39,858 bases of DNA, from positions 1-39,858 of the forward strand of contig MEXB01000002.1 in NCBI GenBank assembly GCA_001773575.1, written 5' to 3'. The first letter of the stretch is position 1, and every line of letters starts with the position of its first letter. The notes beneath the pieces are model-generated. The model did not search any database. It saw only the letters and a program-made list of their open reading frames with translations, and had not been told where the DNA came from. The DNA is from Candidatus Adlerbacteria bacterium RIFOXYC1_FULL_48_26 (GTDB lineage: Bacteria > Patescibacteriota > Minisyncoccia > Phycocordibacterales > SBAW01). Below, in pieces: positions 23,509-31,350 of this stretch. Made by a program: the position numbers and the translations under genes.

Positions 23509-24948
23509 ATGTTTTCATTTTTCAAACGAGCTGCAGTGCAAAAAGACCTGCCGCCGCTCACATTCCATAACACCCTTTCGGGTACCAAAGAAGAATTTCG
23601 TCCGCTCAACCATACGGTGCGGATGTATAACTGTGGCCCAACTCCCTACGACGAACAGCATATCGGCAACATGGTGCCTGCCCTGCTCGGCAACCTCCTT
23701 AGACGCTCTCTTGAGACGTGGGGCTATCCAGTAAACCAAGTAACTAACATCACTGACTTCGGGCACCTCTCTGGCGACAATGATGGAAATGCTGACTTGG
23801 GCGAAGACCGCATGAGCCGTGGGTTGAAGCGCGAAGGATGGGACTTCACCATGGAAAATATGCGTAAGTTGGCAGAGAAATATACTGAAATATTTCTGCA
23901 CGACATCGCAAGCTTGGGCGTGCCTACCAATAAAATTAAATTTCCCCGCGCGAGCGACTATATAAAAGAAGAAATCGCTCTTGTGAGAGCGCTTGAGGAG
24001 AAAGGTTACGCCTATGTTATTTCAGATGGCGTATATTTTGATACAAAAAAGTTTATAGGGTACGGGAAGCTTGGCGGCCTCGCAGATTCAGGCCCCACTG
24101 AGGCGCGCATTGAAGGAAACAGCGAAAAGAAAAACCCACGCGACTTTGCCTTGTGGAAATTTGCCGAAGGAGAGAAAAAACTTGGGTGGGAATCTCCTTG
24201 GGGTAAGGGCTTCCCGGGCTGGCATATAGAATGCACCGCGATGATCTTTGCGTTGCTTGGAAAACAGATAGACATCCATACCGGGGGCATCGAGCATATC
24301 CCTGTGCATCACAACAACGAGATAGCGCAGGCCGAGGCAGTTACTGGCAAGCAATACGTCCGATACTGGCTACATAACGCGCACATCACCATCGAAGGAA
24401 AAAAGATTTCGAAGTCTCTTGGCAATACTGTGTACTTGCACAATATAGTCGATAAAGGCCTTAACCCACTCGCACTCCGTTACTGGTTTATGACTGGCCA
24501 CTACCGCACACCAATGAACTTTACCTGGGATGCACTTGAAGGTGCCGACGCTGCACTTTCCCGCCTTACACGTGCGTATTTGGAAATGAAAGAAGGTAAA
24601 GCTGATGAAGTATTCTTACAGAAGTTTTATACATGCATCGCAAATGACTTGGGCACAGCGCAAGCACTCGCACTTGTATGGGAAAATCTTTCTACGCTTA
24701 ACAAGGCAACTCTGCGCCAAGCTGACAGAATTCTCGGACTAGGGTTTGCTGATGCTCGCCCACCACAGAAACTTACAGTGCTGAAACAGGAGGATCTTCC
24801 TGAAGAAATAAAAGAACTTGTAGAGGAACGCGAAGAAGCTCGCAGTACCCGCGACTTCAGTAAGTCCGACCATCTCCGTGGCCGCCTTGAAGAGCTCGGC
24901 TTTACCGTTACCGACAGCGCCGAGGGCCAAAAAATCACTAAGAAATAA
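23509..24948 (+). CDS. cysS: Cysteinyl-tRNA synthetase
   Basis: A class I synthetase charging tRNA-Cys. HIGN (HIGH motif) is in YDEQHIGNMVPAL, KMSKS reads KKISKSLGN (~residue 300), and zinc ligands are visible in YNCGPTPYD and WHIECTAM followed by HHNNEIAQAE. 479 aa. The N-terminus has an extra ~20 residues (FSFFKRAAVQKDLPP) before the usual LTFHNTLSGTKE; an internal start is possible but no better ATG is seen. It follows corA after 6 nt. Confidence 0.94.
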   Translation: MFSFFKRAAVQKDLPPLTFHNTLSGTKEEFRPLNHTVRMYNCGPTPYDEQHIGNMVPALLGNLLRRSLETWGYPVNQVTNITDFGHLSGDNDGNADLGEDRMSRGLKREGWDFTMENMRKLAEKYTEIFLHDIASLGVPTNKIKFPRASDYIKEEIALVRALEEKGYAYVISDGVYFDTKKFIGYGKLGGLADSGPTEARIEGNSEKKNPRDFALWKFAEGEKKLGWESPWGKGFPGWHIECTAMIFALLGKQIDIHTGGIEHIPVHHNNEIAQAEAVTGKQYVRYWLHNAHITIEGKKISKSLGNTVYLHNIVDKGLNPLALRYWFMTGHYRTPMNFTWDALEGADAALSRLTRAYLEMKEGKADEVFLQKFYTCIANDLGTAQALALVWENLSTLNKATLRQADRILGLGFADARPPQKLTVLKQEDLPEEIKELVEEREEARSTRDFSKSDHLRGRLEELGFTVTDSAEGQKITKK

Positions 24949-24970
24949 AGGGATTCTCATCCCCTTTTTA
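24947..24970 (+). terminator. Terminator after cysS
   Basis: AAAGGGAT / ATCCCCTTT hairpin with a TTTTTA tract, overlapping the cysS stop codon. Confidence 0.7.
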
Positions 24971-24988
24971 TCCCCGCATTATCCATTT

Positions 24989-25016
24989 TTGATACTTGGA
25001 GAAACAAGGGTAGTCT
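24989..25016 (+). promoter_or_regulatory. dnaB promoter, leaderless GTG start
   Basis: TTGATA 24989-24994, 16-nt spacer, TAGTCT 25011-25016, then exactly 6 nt to GTG 25023. Confidence 0.65.
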
Positions 25017-25022
25017 ATAGGT

Positions 25023-26402
25023 GTGGTTAAGAAAGATACAAAGTTCCGGATCCCCCCTCAATCGGGTGAAGCTGAGAAGGCTCTTCTTGGTGCCTTGATG
25101 ATACGCCCAGAGGGTATGGCTGAAAGTTCTGAAGTGCTTTCTTCTGAAGACGCATTTTATAGTGAGAAGCATCGCATTATTTACCGTGCAATGCTTTCGC
25201 TCTTTCAAAAGAATGAACCTATCGATATTGAAAGTGTTCGCGGACGACTCTCCGATGACAAAGGCCTTGAAGGTATTGGTGGCGTCTCCTATCTTGCTGA
25301 ACTTGTCAGTGAAGTGCCAGCCGCAAGCAATGCAAAGCACTATGCCGAACAGGTGCAGAAAAAGTTTATGCTCCGCAACCTTATTGATGCTGGAGAATAT
25401 GTAGCAGAACTTGGTTTTGATGAAAGTGGCGACATAGACGAAACACTCGACAAGGCAGAAAAGAAAATCTACCAAGTTACTGAAAGCCCCTCTCTTACTA
25501 AATTTACAGCTCTTAAAGAAACACTTGCTAAGGCGTGGGAGAACTTCGAACGTCTCCAGGACAATAAGGGTGAACTACGCGGCGTACGTACTGGCTTTAA
25601 AGAACTGGACAATATGCTCGCAGGTTTCCAAAAATCTGACCTTATCATTCTCGCCGCCCGCCCTTCCGTTGGTAAGACGAGCTTGGCACTCGACATTGCT
25701 CGCCAAAGCGCCATCCAGCACGGCACTACTGTTGGCTTCTTCTCGCTGGAAATGAGCGCACAGCAGCTTGTAGACAGAATGGTGGCCGCAGAGGCACGTG
25801 TTAACTCATGGAACTTGCGCACAGGACGCATTACCGACCAAGAAGACTTTGACCGTATCCGCGAAGCGTACGACCGCCTTTCTCGCGCTCCTATCTTTAT
25901 CGACGACCAACCAGGCAACAACATTTTGAAAATGCGCTCTGTTGCTCGCCGTCTCAAGAAAGAGCAGGGTCTCGACTTGATAGTCGTGGACTACTTGCAA
26001 CTTTTGGCCCCCACAACAACCCGTGCCTCTGACTCTATGGTGCAGCAGGTCACAGAAATTTCTCGCTCACTTAAAAACTTGGCGCGTGAACTTGATGTGC
26101 CTGTTATTGCTCTCTCGCAGCTTTCTCGCGCCGTGGAACAACGCGGCGGCAAGCCTCGCCTCTCCGACCTCCGCGACTCTGGTTCTATTGAACAGGATGC
26201 CGACGTGGTTATGTTTATCCATCGTGATGATAAACAGAATAAAGAAAGTGAGCGTCCAAATATTGCTGAAATCTTGATTGAAAAGCACCGTAACGGCCCG
26301 GTGGGTATGGTGGAACTATACTTCGACGACAAGCGCACAAGCTTCCAGACCCTCGAAAAGACGGACTTTGGTGTGTTCTCTGCAAACAGCACAGATTTCT
26401 AA
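25023..26402 (+). CDS. dnaB: Replicative DNA helicase
   Basis: The hexameric helicase of the replication fork. N-terminal domain (PPQSGEAEKALLGALMIRPEGM) and RecA-like C-terminal domain: Walker A AARPSVGKTSLALDIA (~residues 213-228), the SLEMSAQQL motif, Walker B LIVVDYLQLL and QxxR-type SQLSRAVEQR, SGSIEQDADVV. 459 aa, no intein. The GTG start is supported by the -10 box 6 nt upstream, not by an SD. recR follows after 3 nt. Confidence 0.96.
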   Translation: MVKKDTKFRIPPQSGEAEKALLGALMIRPEGMAESSEVLSSEDAFYSEKHRIIYRAMLSLFQKNEPIDIESVRGRLSDDKGLEGIGGVSYLAELVSEVPAASNAKHYAEQVQKKFMLRNLIDAGEYVAELGFDESGDIDETLDKAEKKIYQVTESPSLTKFTALKETLAKAWENFERLQDNKGELRGVRTGFKELDNMLAGFQKSDLIILAARPSVGKTSLALDIARQSAIQHGTTVGFFSLEMSAQQLVDRMVAAEARVNSWNLRTGRITDQEDFDRIREAYDRLSRAPIFIDDQPGNNILKMRSVARRLKKEQGLDLIVVDYLQLLAPTTTRASDSMVQQVTEISRSLKNLARELDVPVIALSQLSRAVEQRGGKPRLSDLRDSGSIEQDADVVMFIHRDDKQNKESERPNIAEILIEKHRNGPVGMVELYFDDKRTSFQTLEKTDFGVFSANSTDF

Positions 26403-26405
26403 TAT

Positions 26406-27056
26406 ATGAATCCGATTGAGCGGCTTACAGATTTATTTAAAGAATTTCCTGGCATCGGTCCACGCCAAGCACGACGCTTTGTGCAATTTCTACTTTCGCA
26501 GCAACCAGGCTTCCGAGGCGATCTTTCCGAGGCAATAAAACATTTAGGTACTGAAACTGCACAGTGCAAATCGTGCCTGCGCTGGTACGCAAAAGGCTCT
26601 GAACATAACGGGCTGTGTTCTATCTGCGGAAGCTCGTCACGCGACAAATCCATCCTCTTCCTTGTTGAAAAGGATGCCGATATTGAGAATATTGAACAGA
26701 GCGGTTTCCGCGGCCTGTACTTCGTCTTAGGCGGAACTATCCCCCTTGCCTCTGAAGCCCCTGAAAAGCACGTACGCCTGCGGGAGATGCTTAAACGTGT
26801 GGAAGCCGATGCAGCTAAACTCCAGCTCACTGAGGTCATTGTGGGCCTTTCTGCGACCACTGAGGGCGACCATACCCGCCTTATCATCCAGGAAAAACTT
26901 CGCCCTATTTCTGAAGGTCTAAACCCCGTAAAAGGCTCTGAGCCTCACGGGGCAAGCTTTAAAATTTCCTCTCTCGGCCGCGGCCTCTCAACTGGTTCAG
27001 AGCTCGAATATGCCGACCCAGACACTATCGCCAGTGCCCTCTCTTCTCGTCAGTAA
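26406..27056 (+). CDS. recR: Recombination mediator RecR
   Basis: Ring-forming DNA-binding protein of RecFOR gap repair. Visible are the N-terminal HhH (LTDLFKEFPGIGPRQARRFVQFLL), the zinc finger CKSC...CSIC (~residues 55-76), the Toprim part (ILFLVEKDADIENIEQSG) and the C-terminal LGRGLSTGSELEYADPDT. 216 aa, slightly longer than E. coli RecR. Co-transcribed with dnaB. Confidence 0.95.
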   Translation: MNPIERLTDLFKEFPGIGPRQARRFVQFLLSQQPGFRGDLSEAIKHLGTETAQCKSCLRWYAKGSEHNGLCSICGSSSRDKSILFLVEKDADIENIEQSGFRGLYFVLGGTIPLASEAPEKHVRLREMLKRVEADAAKLQLTEVIVGLSATTEGDHTRLIIQEKLRPISEGLNPVKGSEPHGASFKISSLGRGLSTGSELEYADPDTIASALSSRQ

Positions 27057-27072
27057 TCCACACGTGTCGTTA

Positions 27073-27101
27073 TTGACATATTCGTTTATACGGGGTATAA
27101 A
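27073..27101 (+). promoter_or_regulatory. Promoter of the 27135 orphan gene
   Basis: Perfect TTGACA 27073-27078, 17-nt spacer, TATAAA 27096-27101. Confidence 0.82.
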
Positions 27102-27134
27102 AAATATCGGAAACAACGTACAAAGGGAGGCACT

Positions 27135-27311
27135 ATGTCTGACAAAAAGAGTTCGAAGCCTTCGGCACCAACCACCGATTCGCAAAAGCGGACCTCGCTT
27201 GAAGTTGTCGCAAGAATTCTCGCCAACAGCGCCAACCCTCACGACTCGACCGTTGGGAACCCCGACAAGAGCCTCTACGGAAACAGCGACTACAAGCGCG
27301 GAATCCACTAG
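27135..27311 (+). CDS. Orphan polar protein, 58 aa
   Basis: Not recognised. ATG 27135 lies 4 nt after GGGAGG. The protein is polar and Ser/Lys/Asn-rich (SDKKSSKPSAPTTDSQKRTS, then a short helix LEVVARILANSA and a Gly/Asn/Asp tail), probably partly disordered, without membrane span or cysteines. It has a textbook promoter, SD and terminator, so expression is likely even though conservation cannot be judged here. It is the first of two tandem cassettes between recR and rplU. Confidence 0.68.
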   Translation: MSDKKSSKPSAPTTDSQKRTSLEVVARILANSANPHDSTVGNPDKSLYGNSDYKRGIH

Positions 27312-27330
27312 TCCCCTGTCGGGACAAATC

Positions 27331-27365
27331 AAAAGACCACCCCTTGGGAGTGGTCTTTCTTTTTA
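27331..27365 (+). terminator. Terminator of the 27135 gene
   Basis: AAAGACCAC-CCC-TT-GGG-A-GTGGTCTTT followed by CTTTTTAT. Almost identical to the hairpin at 27782-27816. Confidence 0.9.
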
Positions 27366-27366
27366 T

Positions 27367-27395
27367 TTGACAAAGTAGTTTATTTAAGGTAAAAA
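27367..27395 (+). promoter_or_regulatory. Promoter of the 27430 orphan gene
   Basis: TTGACA 27367-27372 directly after the previous T-tract, 17-nt spacer, TAAAAA 27390-27395. Confidence 0.75.
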
Positions 27396-27429
27396 AATTA
27401 CGGACTATGTAGCACAACGGGAGAGAGCA

Positions 27430-27771
27430 ATGAATCTTAACGGAACTAGCGTCAGGTTGGCGCAGTTAGCTGAGCAAGCCCTCACGAAGGGCATGACGCG
27501 GGATTGGCGCATCACCCGCGTAGAACTCCGGCAAACGGAAGGCGGTCATTACGACACGATACCGTTCGACTGGGAGATGGAGAGCGTGTACGACAAGAAG
27601 CTCACCGGCACGGTGTATCTGTGCGAAGGGGGTCTGTACATTATCCACACAGAAACCACCCTCTTCGCGAATATCGGAATTCTCGAACCGGATCCCGTCC
27701 AGCGGGCTCAGGAGCGGGAGCGGAGAAAGAGTTGGCTGTACGACAAGTCGGCCGCACGCAGCTCTCACTGA
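27430..27771 (+). CDS. Orphan soluble protein, 113 aa
   Basis: Not recognised. ATG 27430 follows GGGAGAG (SD). A short N-terminal helix (SVRLAQLAEQALTKG) precedes a beta-rich middle (WRITRVELRQTEGGHYDTIPFDWEMESVYDKKLTGTVYLCEGGLYIIHTETTLF) and a basic helical tail. The Tyr/Trp/Glu pattern suggests a small beta-barrel or beta-sheet fold. Independent promoter and terminator; codons GC-rich. The terminator runs into the stop of convergent rplU. Confidence 0.7.
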   Translation: MNLNGTSVRLAQLAEQALTKGMTRDWRITRVELRQTEGGHYDTIPFDWEMESVYDKKLTGTVYLCEGGLYIIHTETTLFANIGILEPDPVQRAQERERRKSWLYDKSAARSSH

Positions 27772-27781
27772 GAGCCAGAAC

Positions 27782-27816
27782 AAAAGACCACCCCTTTGGG
27801 AGTGGTCTTTCTTTTT
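27782..27816. terminator. Terminator of the 27430 gene
   Basis: AAAGACCACCCC / GGGAGTGGTCTTT followed by CTTTTT; near-copy of 27331-27365. It reaches the rplU stop codon. Confidence 0.9.
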
Positions 27817-28171
27817 ACTTGATGCTTGAGATTTTTACCTCAAAGAATGGCTGTTTGTGGCCGCGCTTCTTGTAGTAGTTGCTCTTCGCCTTGTACTTGA
27901 TGACAGTAACTTTTGGTGCGCGAGAGATTTTAGAGATTTCAGCAGAGATAGTTGCACCCTTAATGAATGGGGTGCCGATAGTCGTATCTGAGCCGTTTTC
28001 AACCAAGAGAACATCACTGAAAGAGACCTTGTCTCCAACCTTGTGTTCGCCCATAAGCTTTTCAATCTTTACACTGTCGCCTGCAGACACCATGTACTGC
28101 TTGCCTCCAGTCTGGAAGATTGCGAATTCGCTTGTTTTTGCTGTTTTTTCTACTTTTTCCTTGGTTGCCAT
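27815..28171 (-). CDS. rplU: 50S ribosomal protein L21
   Basis: A 23S rRNA-binding protein of the large subunit. A short Lys/Thr-rich extension (MATKEKVEKTAKTS) precedes the L21 start FAIFQTGGKQYMVSAGDSVKIEKL; VGDKVSFSDVLLV and the C-terminal KSNYYKKRGHKQPFFEVKI are typical. 118 aa. TATAGT lies 10 nt before ATG 28171, so the leader is only a few nucleotides. rpmA is not next to it. Confidence 0.95.
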   Translation of the reverse strand: MATKEKVEKTAKTSEFAIFQTGGKQYMVSAGDSVKIEKLMGEHKVGDKVSFSDVLLVENGSDTTIGTPFIKGATISAEISKISRAPKVTVIKYKAKSNYYKKRGHKQPFFEVKISSIK

Positions 28172-28193
28172 AACGCGAACTACTATACCTTAA

Positions 28194-28523
28194 TTAGATC
28201 TTTTCGACAACTACGGCTGTCCCGTAGGCCAAAACCTCGGCTACCCCGGCGCTTACCTCGTTGGCATCGTAGCGCATACCGACAATGGCATTGGCACCCA
28301 TCTTTTCGGCATGTTCACAAAGGAGGGTAAAGGCATCCTCGCGGCTCTGTTCGCAAAGTTCTGTAAAAAGGGAGATATTGCCTCCCACAATGGTCTGCAA
28401 ACCCGCCCCGATAGAGCCAATAATAGAGCGTGAGCGGACGATAATACCGCGCGCCACACCTACGTTTTCGACAATCTTGTACCCTGGTAATTCAAGACCT
28501 GTAGTAACCATTTTTTGTTCCAT
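28194..28523 (-). CDS. YbjQ/UPF0145 family protein, 109 aa
   Basis: A small protein of the YbjQ family, which forms pentameric beta/alpha rings; function unknown, sometimes called a heavy-metal-binding domain. The pattern [28 protein letters not shown] and the C-terminal [15 protein letters not shown]...AYGTAVVVE are diagnostic. TACAAT (28535-28530) is exactly 6 nt before ATG 28523, predicting a leaderless mRNA. It is followed by rplU, which has its own promoter. Confidence 0.88.
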   Translation of the reverse strand: MEQKMVTTGLELPGYKIVENVGVARGIIVRSRSIIGSIGAGLQTIVGGNISLFTELCEQSREDAFTLLCEHAEKMGANAIVGMRYDANEVSAGVAEVLAYGTAVVVEKI

Positions 28524-28529
28524 ATATCT

Positions 28530-28535
28530 ATTGTA
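28530..28535 (-). promoter_or_regulatory. -10 box, leaderless start of the YbjQ gene
   Basis: TACAAT on the minus strand, 6 nt before ATG 28523; no SD. Confidence 0.6.
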
Positions 28536-28545
28536 GCAAATGCTG

Positions 28546-29628
28546 TTATTCCTTCCCTTCTACTATAGGCTTATCGAGCAGCGGCACGTCTATAGAAATA
28601 TCTGCTGACGCATCTATTCTCAATACGTCCTTTTCAATCTTGCCCAACTCTTTAGTCCCGGCATTGAAGTGGTTAACCGTTGTCGAAAGCGAGGCTCCCA
28701 ACTTTTTGTAATAATCTTGGTAGGCATTAATGTGTCGGCCGAGCGCCTCGACATTCTTAGCAATATCTTTTGCCTGCTCTTCAATCTTAAACGCCTTGAA
28801 GCCGTAGAGCACCGACTGGAGGTATGCAGCAAAGGTTGTAGGCGACACAATAATCACCTTCTTCTCGTTTTGTGCATAATCTAGAAGACTGCGGGTGTTT
28901 ACTGCACCAATACCATCGTTCAACAGGTCGTAATAGATGCTTTCGGCCGGAATGTACATAAACGCGAACGGGAGTGTGCCATCTTTAGGGCGCACATACT
29001 TGCTCGTTTCATCAATACGCTTTTTAAGATCACGCTTAAACGCCTCTTCAAACTCACCACGACGGATGTCATCTTTCTCGTCGTGTATACGAGTGTAGTT
29101 TTCAAGAGGAAACTTCGCATCGACTGGAATAAACCCTTCTTTGGTATGGATTATTGCATCAACTGTTTCCCCTCCTGGAAATTCGTATTGCATAGCGTAT
29201 GCACCGGGTGGCAAAATATTGCTCATCACAAGTTCGAGACTTGCCTCGCCCAAGTTTCCACGCTGCTTTTGATTTTTGAGAACCTTCTCCAAGTTGCTGA
29301 GCTGCTCTGCGATGACAAACACCTGCTTTGTAGATTCCTGTGTTTGGGTTACACCTTTCACCACTTCAAGGAGCTGATCTTGCACCTGTTTAGTGATAGT
29401 GCTCATAAGGCGTTGCGCCTGTTCAGACTGCGAGCTGGCAAGTTCTGACATGCTGCGCGTCCCCTCTCCAAGTTTGAGGTCCATTGAACGCGTAAGTTCG
29501 GCGAGCTGGTTTTGAAGCAACATTAACCCTTGAGTATTTTCAGGTTCTGCCTTGTTTTGGGCACGTATATATAGAAAGAGTTGAAACCCTAATACCGCCA
29601 CAAGCAGACCGATGATAAGCCATTCCAT
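28546..29628 (-). CDS. rmuC: RmuC-family DNA recombination protein
   Basis: A membrane-anchored protein linked in E. coli to limiting inversions at short inverted repeats. An N-terminal span ([21 protein letters not shown]), a coiled coil (~30-110), and the conserved RmuC nuclease-like core: [51 protein letters not shown] and [13 protein letters not shown]. 360 aa. TAAAAT (29640-29635) is exactly 6 nt before ATG 29628. Divergent from yqeY. Confidence 0.92.
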   Translation of the reverse strand: MEWLIIGLLVAVLGFQLFLYIRAQNKAEPENTQGLMLLQNQLAELTRSMDLKLGEGTRSMSELASSQSEQAQRLMSTITKQVQDQLLEVVKGVTQTQESTKQVFVIAEQLSNLEKVLKNQKQRGNLGEASLELVMSNILPPGAYAMQYEFPGGETVDAIIHTKEGFIPVDAKFPLENYTRIHDEKDDIRRGEFEEAFKRDLKKRIDETSKYVRPKDGTLPFAFMYIPAESIYYDLLNDGIGAVNTRSLLDYAQNEKKVIIVSPTTFAAYLQSVLYGFKAFKIEEQAKDIAKNVEALGRHINAYQDYYKKLGASLSTTVNHFNAGTKELGKIEKDVLRIDASADISIDVPLLDKPIVEGKE

Positions 29629-29634
29629 AAAGCC

Positions 29635-29651
29635 ATTTTAGCATGTAGACT
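29635..29651. promoter_or_regulatory. Back-to-back -10 boxes of rmuC and yqeY
   Basis: Minus TAAAAT 29640-29635 and plus TAGACT 29646-29651 are only 5 bp apart, each 6 nt from its own start codon. Each promoter's -35 region must lie across the other's start region. Confidence 0.6.
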
Positions 29652-29657
29652 AATTCC

Positions 29658-30110
29658 ATGACACAAAGTGAATTGAAGGAGCAGCTTAAGGACGCAATGC
29701 GCGCCAAAGATGCCGTTAAGTTATCAGTTATCCGTGGGCTTATGTCAGCTATGACAAACGAGGCAGTTGCTAAAGGCAAGGGCCCCGATGGCGTACTCGA
29801 TGCGGAAGAAGCTCTTACCGTTATTATGCGTGCGGCAAAGCAGCGCAAAGACTCTATTGAGCAGTTTGAAAAGGGCGGCCGTCCAGAACTCGCCGAAGGC
29901 GAAAAGGTAGAACTCGCATTTATCCAGACCATGCTTCCAGAGCAGATGTCTCGTGAAGAGATTGTTGCAGCAGCAACTGCGAAAGCTGCCGAGATGGGTG
30001 TTACTGACAAGTCAGGAGCAAACCAGTTTATGGGTGCGCTTATGAAAGACCTTAAAGGTAAAGCCGACGGCACACTTGTAAAAGAAGTTGTAGATTCAAT
30101 GTTTGTGTAG
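29658..30110 (+). CDS. GatB/YqeY-domain protein, 150 aa
   Basis: The YqeY family resembles the tRNA-binding tail domain of GatB; its role is not established. LKEQLKDAMRAKDAVKLSVIRGLMSAMTN, the central RKDSIEQFEKGGRPELAEGEKVEL and MLPEQMSREEI are characteristic, with the C-terminal helical GANQFMGALMKDLKGKADG. 150 aa is normal. TAGACT lies 6 nt upstream of ATG 29658 and there is no SD. Confidence 0.92.
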   Translation: MTQSELKEQLKDAMRAKDAVKLSVIRGLMSAMTNEAVAKGKGPDGVLDAEEALTVIMRAAKQRKDSIEQFEKGGRPELAEGEKVELAFIQTMLPEQMSREEIVAAATAKAAEMGVTDKSGANQFMGALMKDLKGKADGTLVKEVVDSMFV

Positions 30111-30145
30111 ATTGTTTCTGGGTCTTTATTTAAAAAGTATTAGAT

Positions 30146-30922
30146 ATGAATAAAAAATATACTGTTCTCATAGTCTTGATCGTACTTATTGTTGGCGGGT
30201 TCGCGGCGTGGAAGATGAACAGCACTATGCCCGCAAAGGTCGCTGTCGCATCTGGCCACCCAGAATGGCCTCCTATCATGTACCAAAATGGTGACGTGAT
30301 CGATGGCGCAGGCCCAGCGCTCGTAAAGAAGATTTTCGCTGACCTTAATATCCCTGTGAGCTTCCCTGCTGAAGGCGCGTGGGACCAGGTCCAGGCAAAG
30401 GCAAAGACTGGAGAGGTTGATGTCTTGGTTGCCGCATATAAGACAGACGCGCGTCTTGAATACATGGATTACTCAGAGGCATACACTGTTGACCCTATCG
30501 CACTCTTCGTTGCAAAGGGCAAAGAATTTACTTTCACAAAGTGGGATGATCTTTTGACCAAGCACGGCGTTGCTATGACTGGCGACAGCTATGGTCAGGA
30601 GTTTGACACGTACAGCGCAGAAAAATTGAACTTCACCCACGTCGCCACAACAGAGGAAGCATTGGCGTTGGTAGCTTCAGGTAAGGCAGATTACTTTATC
30701 TACTCACTCTACGCAGGTAATGTGATGTTGAAAAACACAAAACACACCGACCAGTACCAAGCACTTCCAAAGACTGTCGCGGATGAGAGCTTCTACATCA
30801 CCATCTCGAAGAAGTCTCCTCTTGTAAAATACATGCCGCAAATCAACGCAGAGATCCAGAAGTACAAAGCCGATGGCACCATCGATGCCTTGGTCGCTCA
30901 GTACAACGCACAGTTGCACTAG
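30146..30922 (+). CDS. Extracellular solute-binding protein, family 3
   Basis: A type 2 periplasmic-binding-fold protein (258 aa) with an N-terminal membrane anchor (YTVLIVLIVLIVGGFAAW). Family features: PPIMYQNGDVIDGAGPALVKKIF, VDVLVAAYKTDARLEYMDYSEAYTVDPIALFV, and the second-domain loop VASGKADYFIYSLYAG. Relatives bind amino acids for ABC importers, but no permease or ATPase gene is adjacent. It may serve a transporter elsewhere, or a signalling role. Anchored rather than lipidated, since no lipobox Cys is seen. Confidence 0.88.
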   Translation: MNKKYTVLIVLIVLIVGGFAAWKMNSTMPAKVAVASGHPEWPPIMYQNGDVIDGAGPALVKKIFADLNIPVSFPAEGAWDQVQAKAKTGEVDVLVAAYKTDARLEYMDYSEAYTVDPIALFVAKGKEFTFTKWDDLLTKHGVAMTGDSYGQEFDTYSAEKLNFTHVATTEEALALVASGKADYFIYSLYAGNVMLKNTKHTDQYQALPKTVADESFYITISKKSPLVKYMPQINAEIQKYKADGTIDALVAQYNAQLH

Positions 30923-30939
30923 TTGCTCGAAACACTTCG

Positions 30940-30968
30940 TTGACAACACACAAAACAACCTCTACGGT
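30940..30968 (+). promoter_or_regulatory. Promoter embedded in a terminator hairpin
   Basis: TTGACA 30940-30945, 17-nt spacer, TACGGT 30963-30968. The -10 box coincides with the top of the terminator hairpin of the preceding gene. Confidence 0.6.
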
Positions 30969-30990
30969 AACGTAAGAGGTTGTTTTGTTT
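30951..30990 (+). terminator. Terminator of the solute-binding protein gene
   Basis: AAAACAACCTC (30952-30962) / GAGGTTGTTTT (30976-30986) with an inner TACG/CGTA stem and a T-rich tail. Confidence 0.82.
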
Positions 30991-31009
30991 TCAACATACG
31001 GAGGACTCA

Positions 31010-31312
31010 ATGTTAGTTCGCCTAATGCTTGTAGTGGCGCTCTTCGCGCTACTGCTCACCCCCTCCCCAAGCAAAAGCCATGGAGATGTGGGATCTGTGC
31101 GGTCCTTTGAGCCGCCCGTGCTCGAAGTACACAGCGTCCAAAGCCTTTATTACTTGGCTCGCATCCCCGCTCCCCCACAAGGGCCACCCATATACTGGAG
31201 GCCCATGACGTACATCCCTCACGATGGCGAGGTCTGCGACAACGTTCCCTATGTAAAACGGTCCACTGGACGCGTCGGGAAATTCTGCGAGCGCTGGGGA
31301 CCGATAGAATAA
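31010..31312 (+). CDS. Orphan secreted protein, 100 aa
   Basis: Not recognised. ATG 31010 is 5 nt after GGAGG. A signal peptide (MLVRLMLVVALFALLLTPSPSKS) is followed by a Pro-rich region (RIPAPPQGPPIYWRPM) and two cysteines near the C-terminus (GEVCDNVPYV and KFCERWG) that could pair. Promoter, SD and terminator are its own, as in the other orphan cassettes; codons are GC-rich. Confidence 0.7.
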   Translation: MLVRLMLVVALFALLLTPSPSKSHGDVGSVRSFEPPVLEVHSVQSLYYLARIPAPPQGPPIYWRPMTYIPHDGEVCDNVPYVKRSTGRVGKFCERWGPIE

Positions 31313-31350
31313 AAAAACGGAGGATTACTCAATCCCCCGTTTTTCTTTTT
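31313..31350. terminator. Bidirectional terminator
   Basis: AAAAACGG...CCCCGTTTTT hairpin with A- and T-runs, ending at the stop codon of the convergent 31349-32008 gene. Confidence 0.82.
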
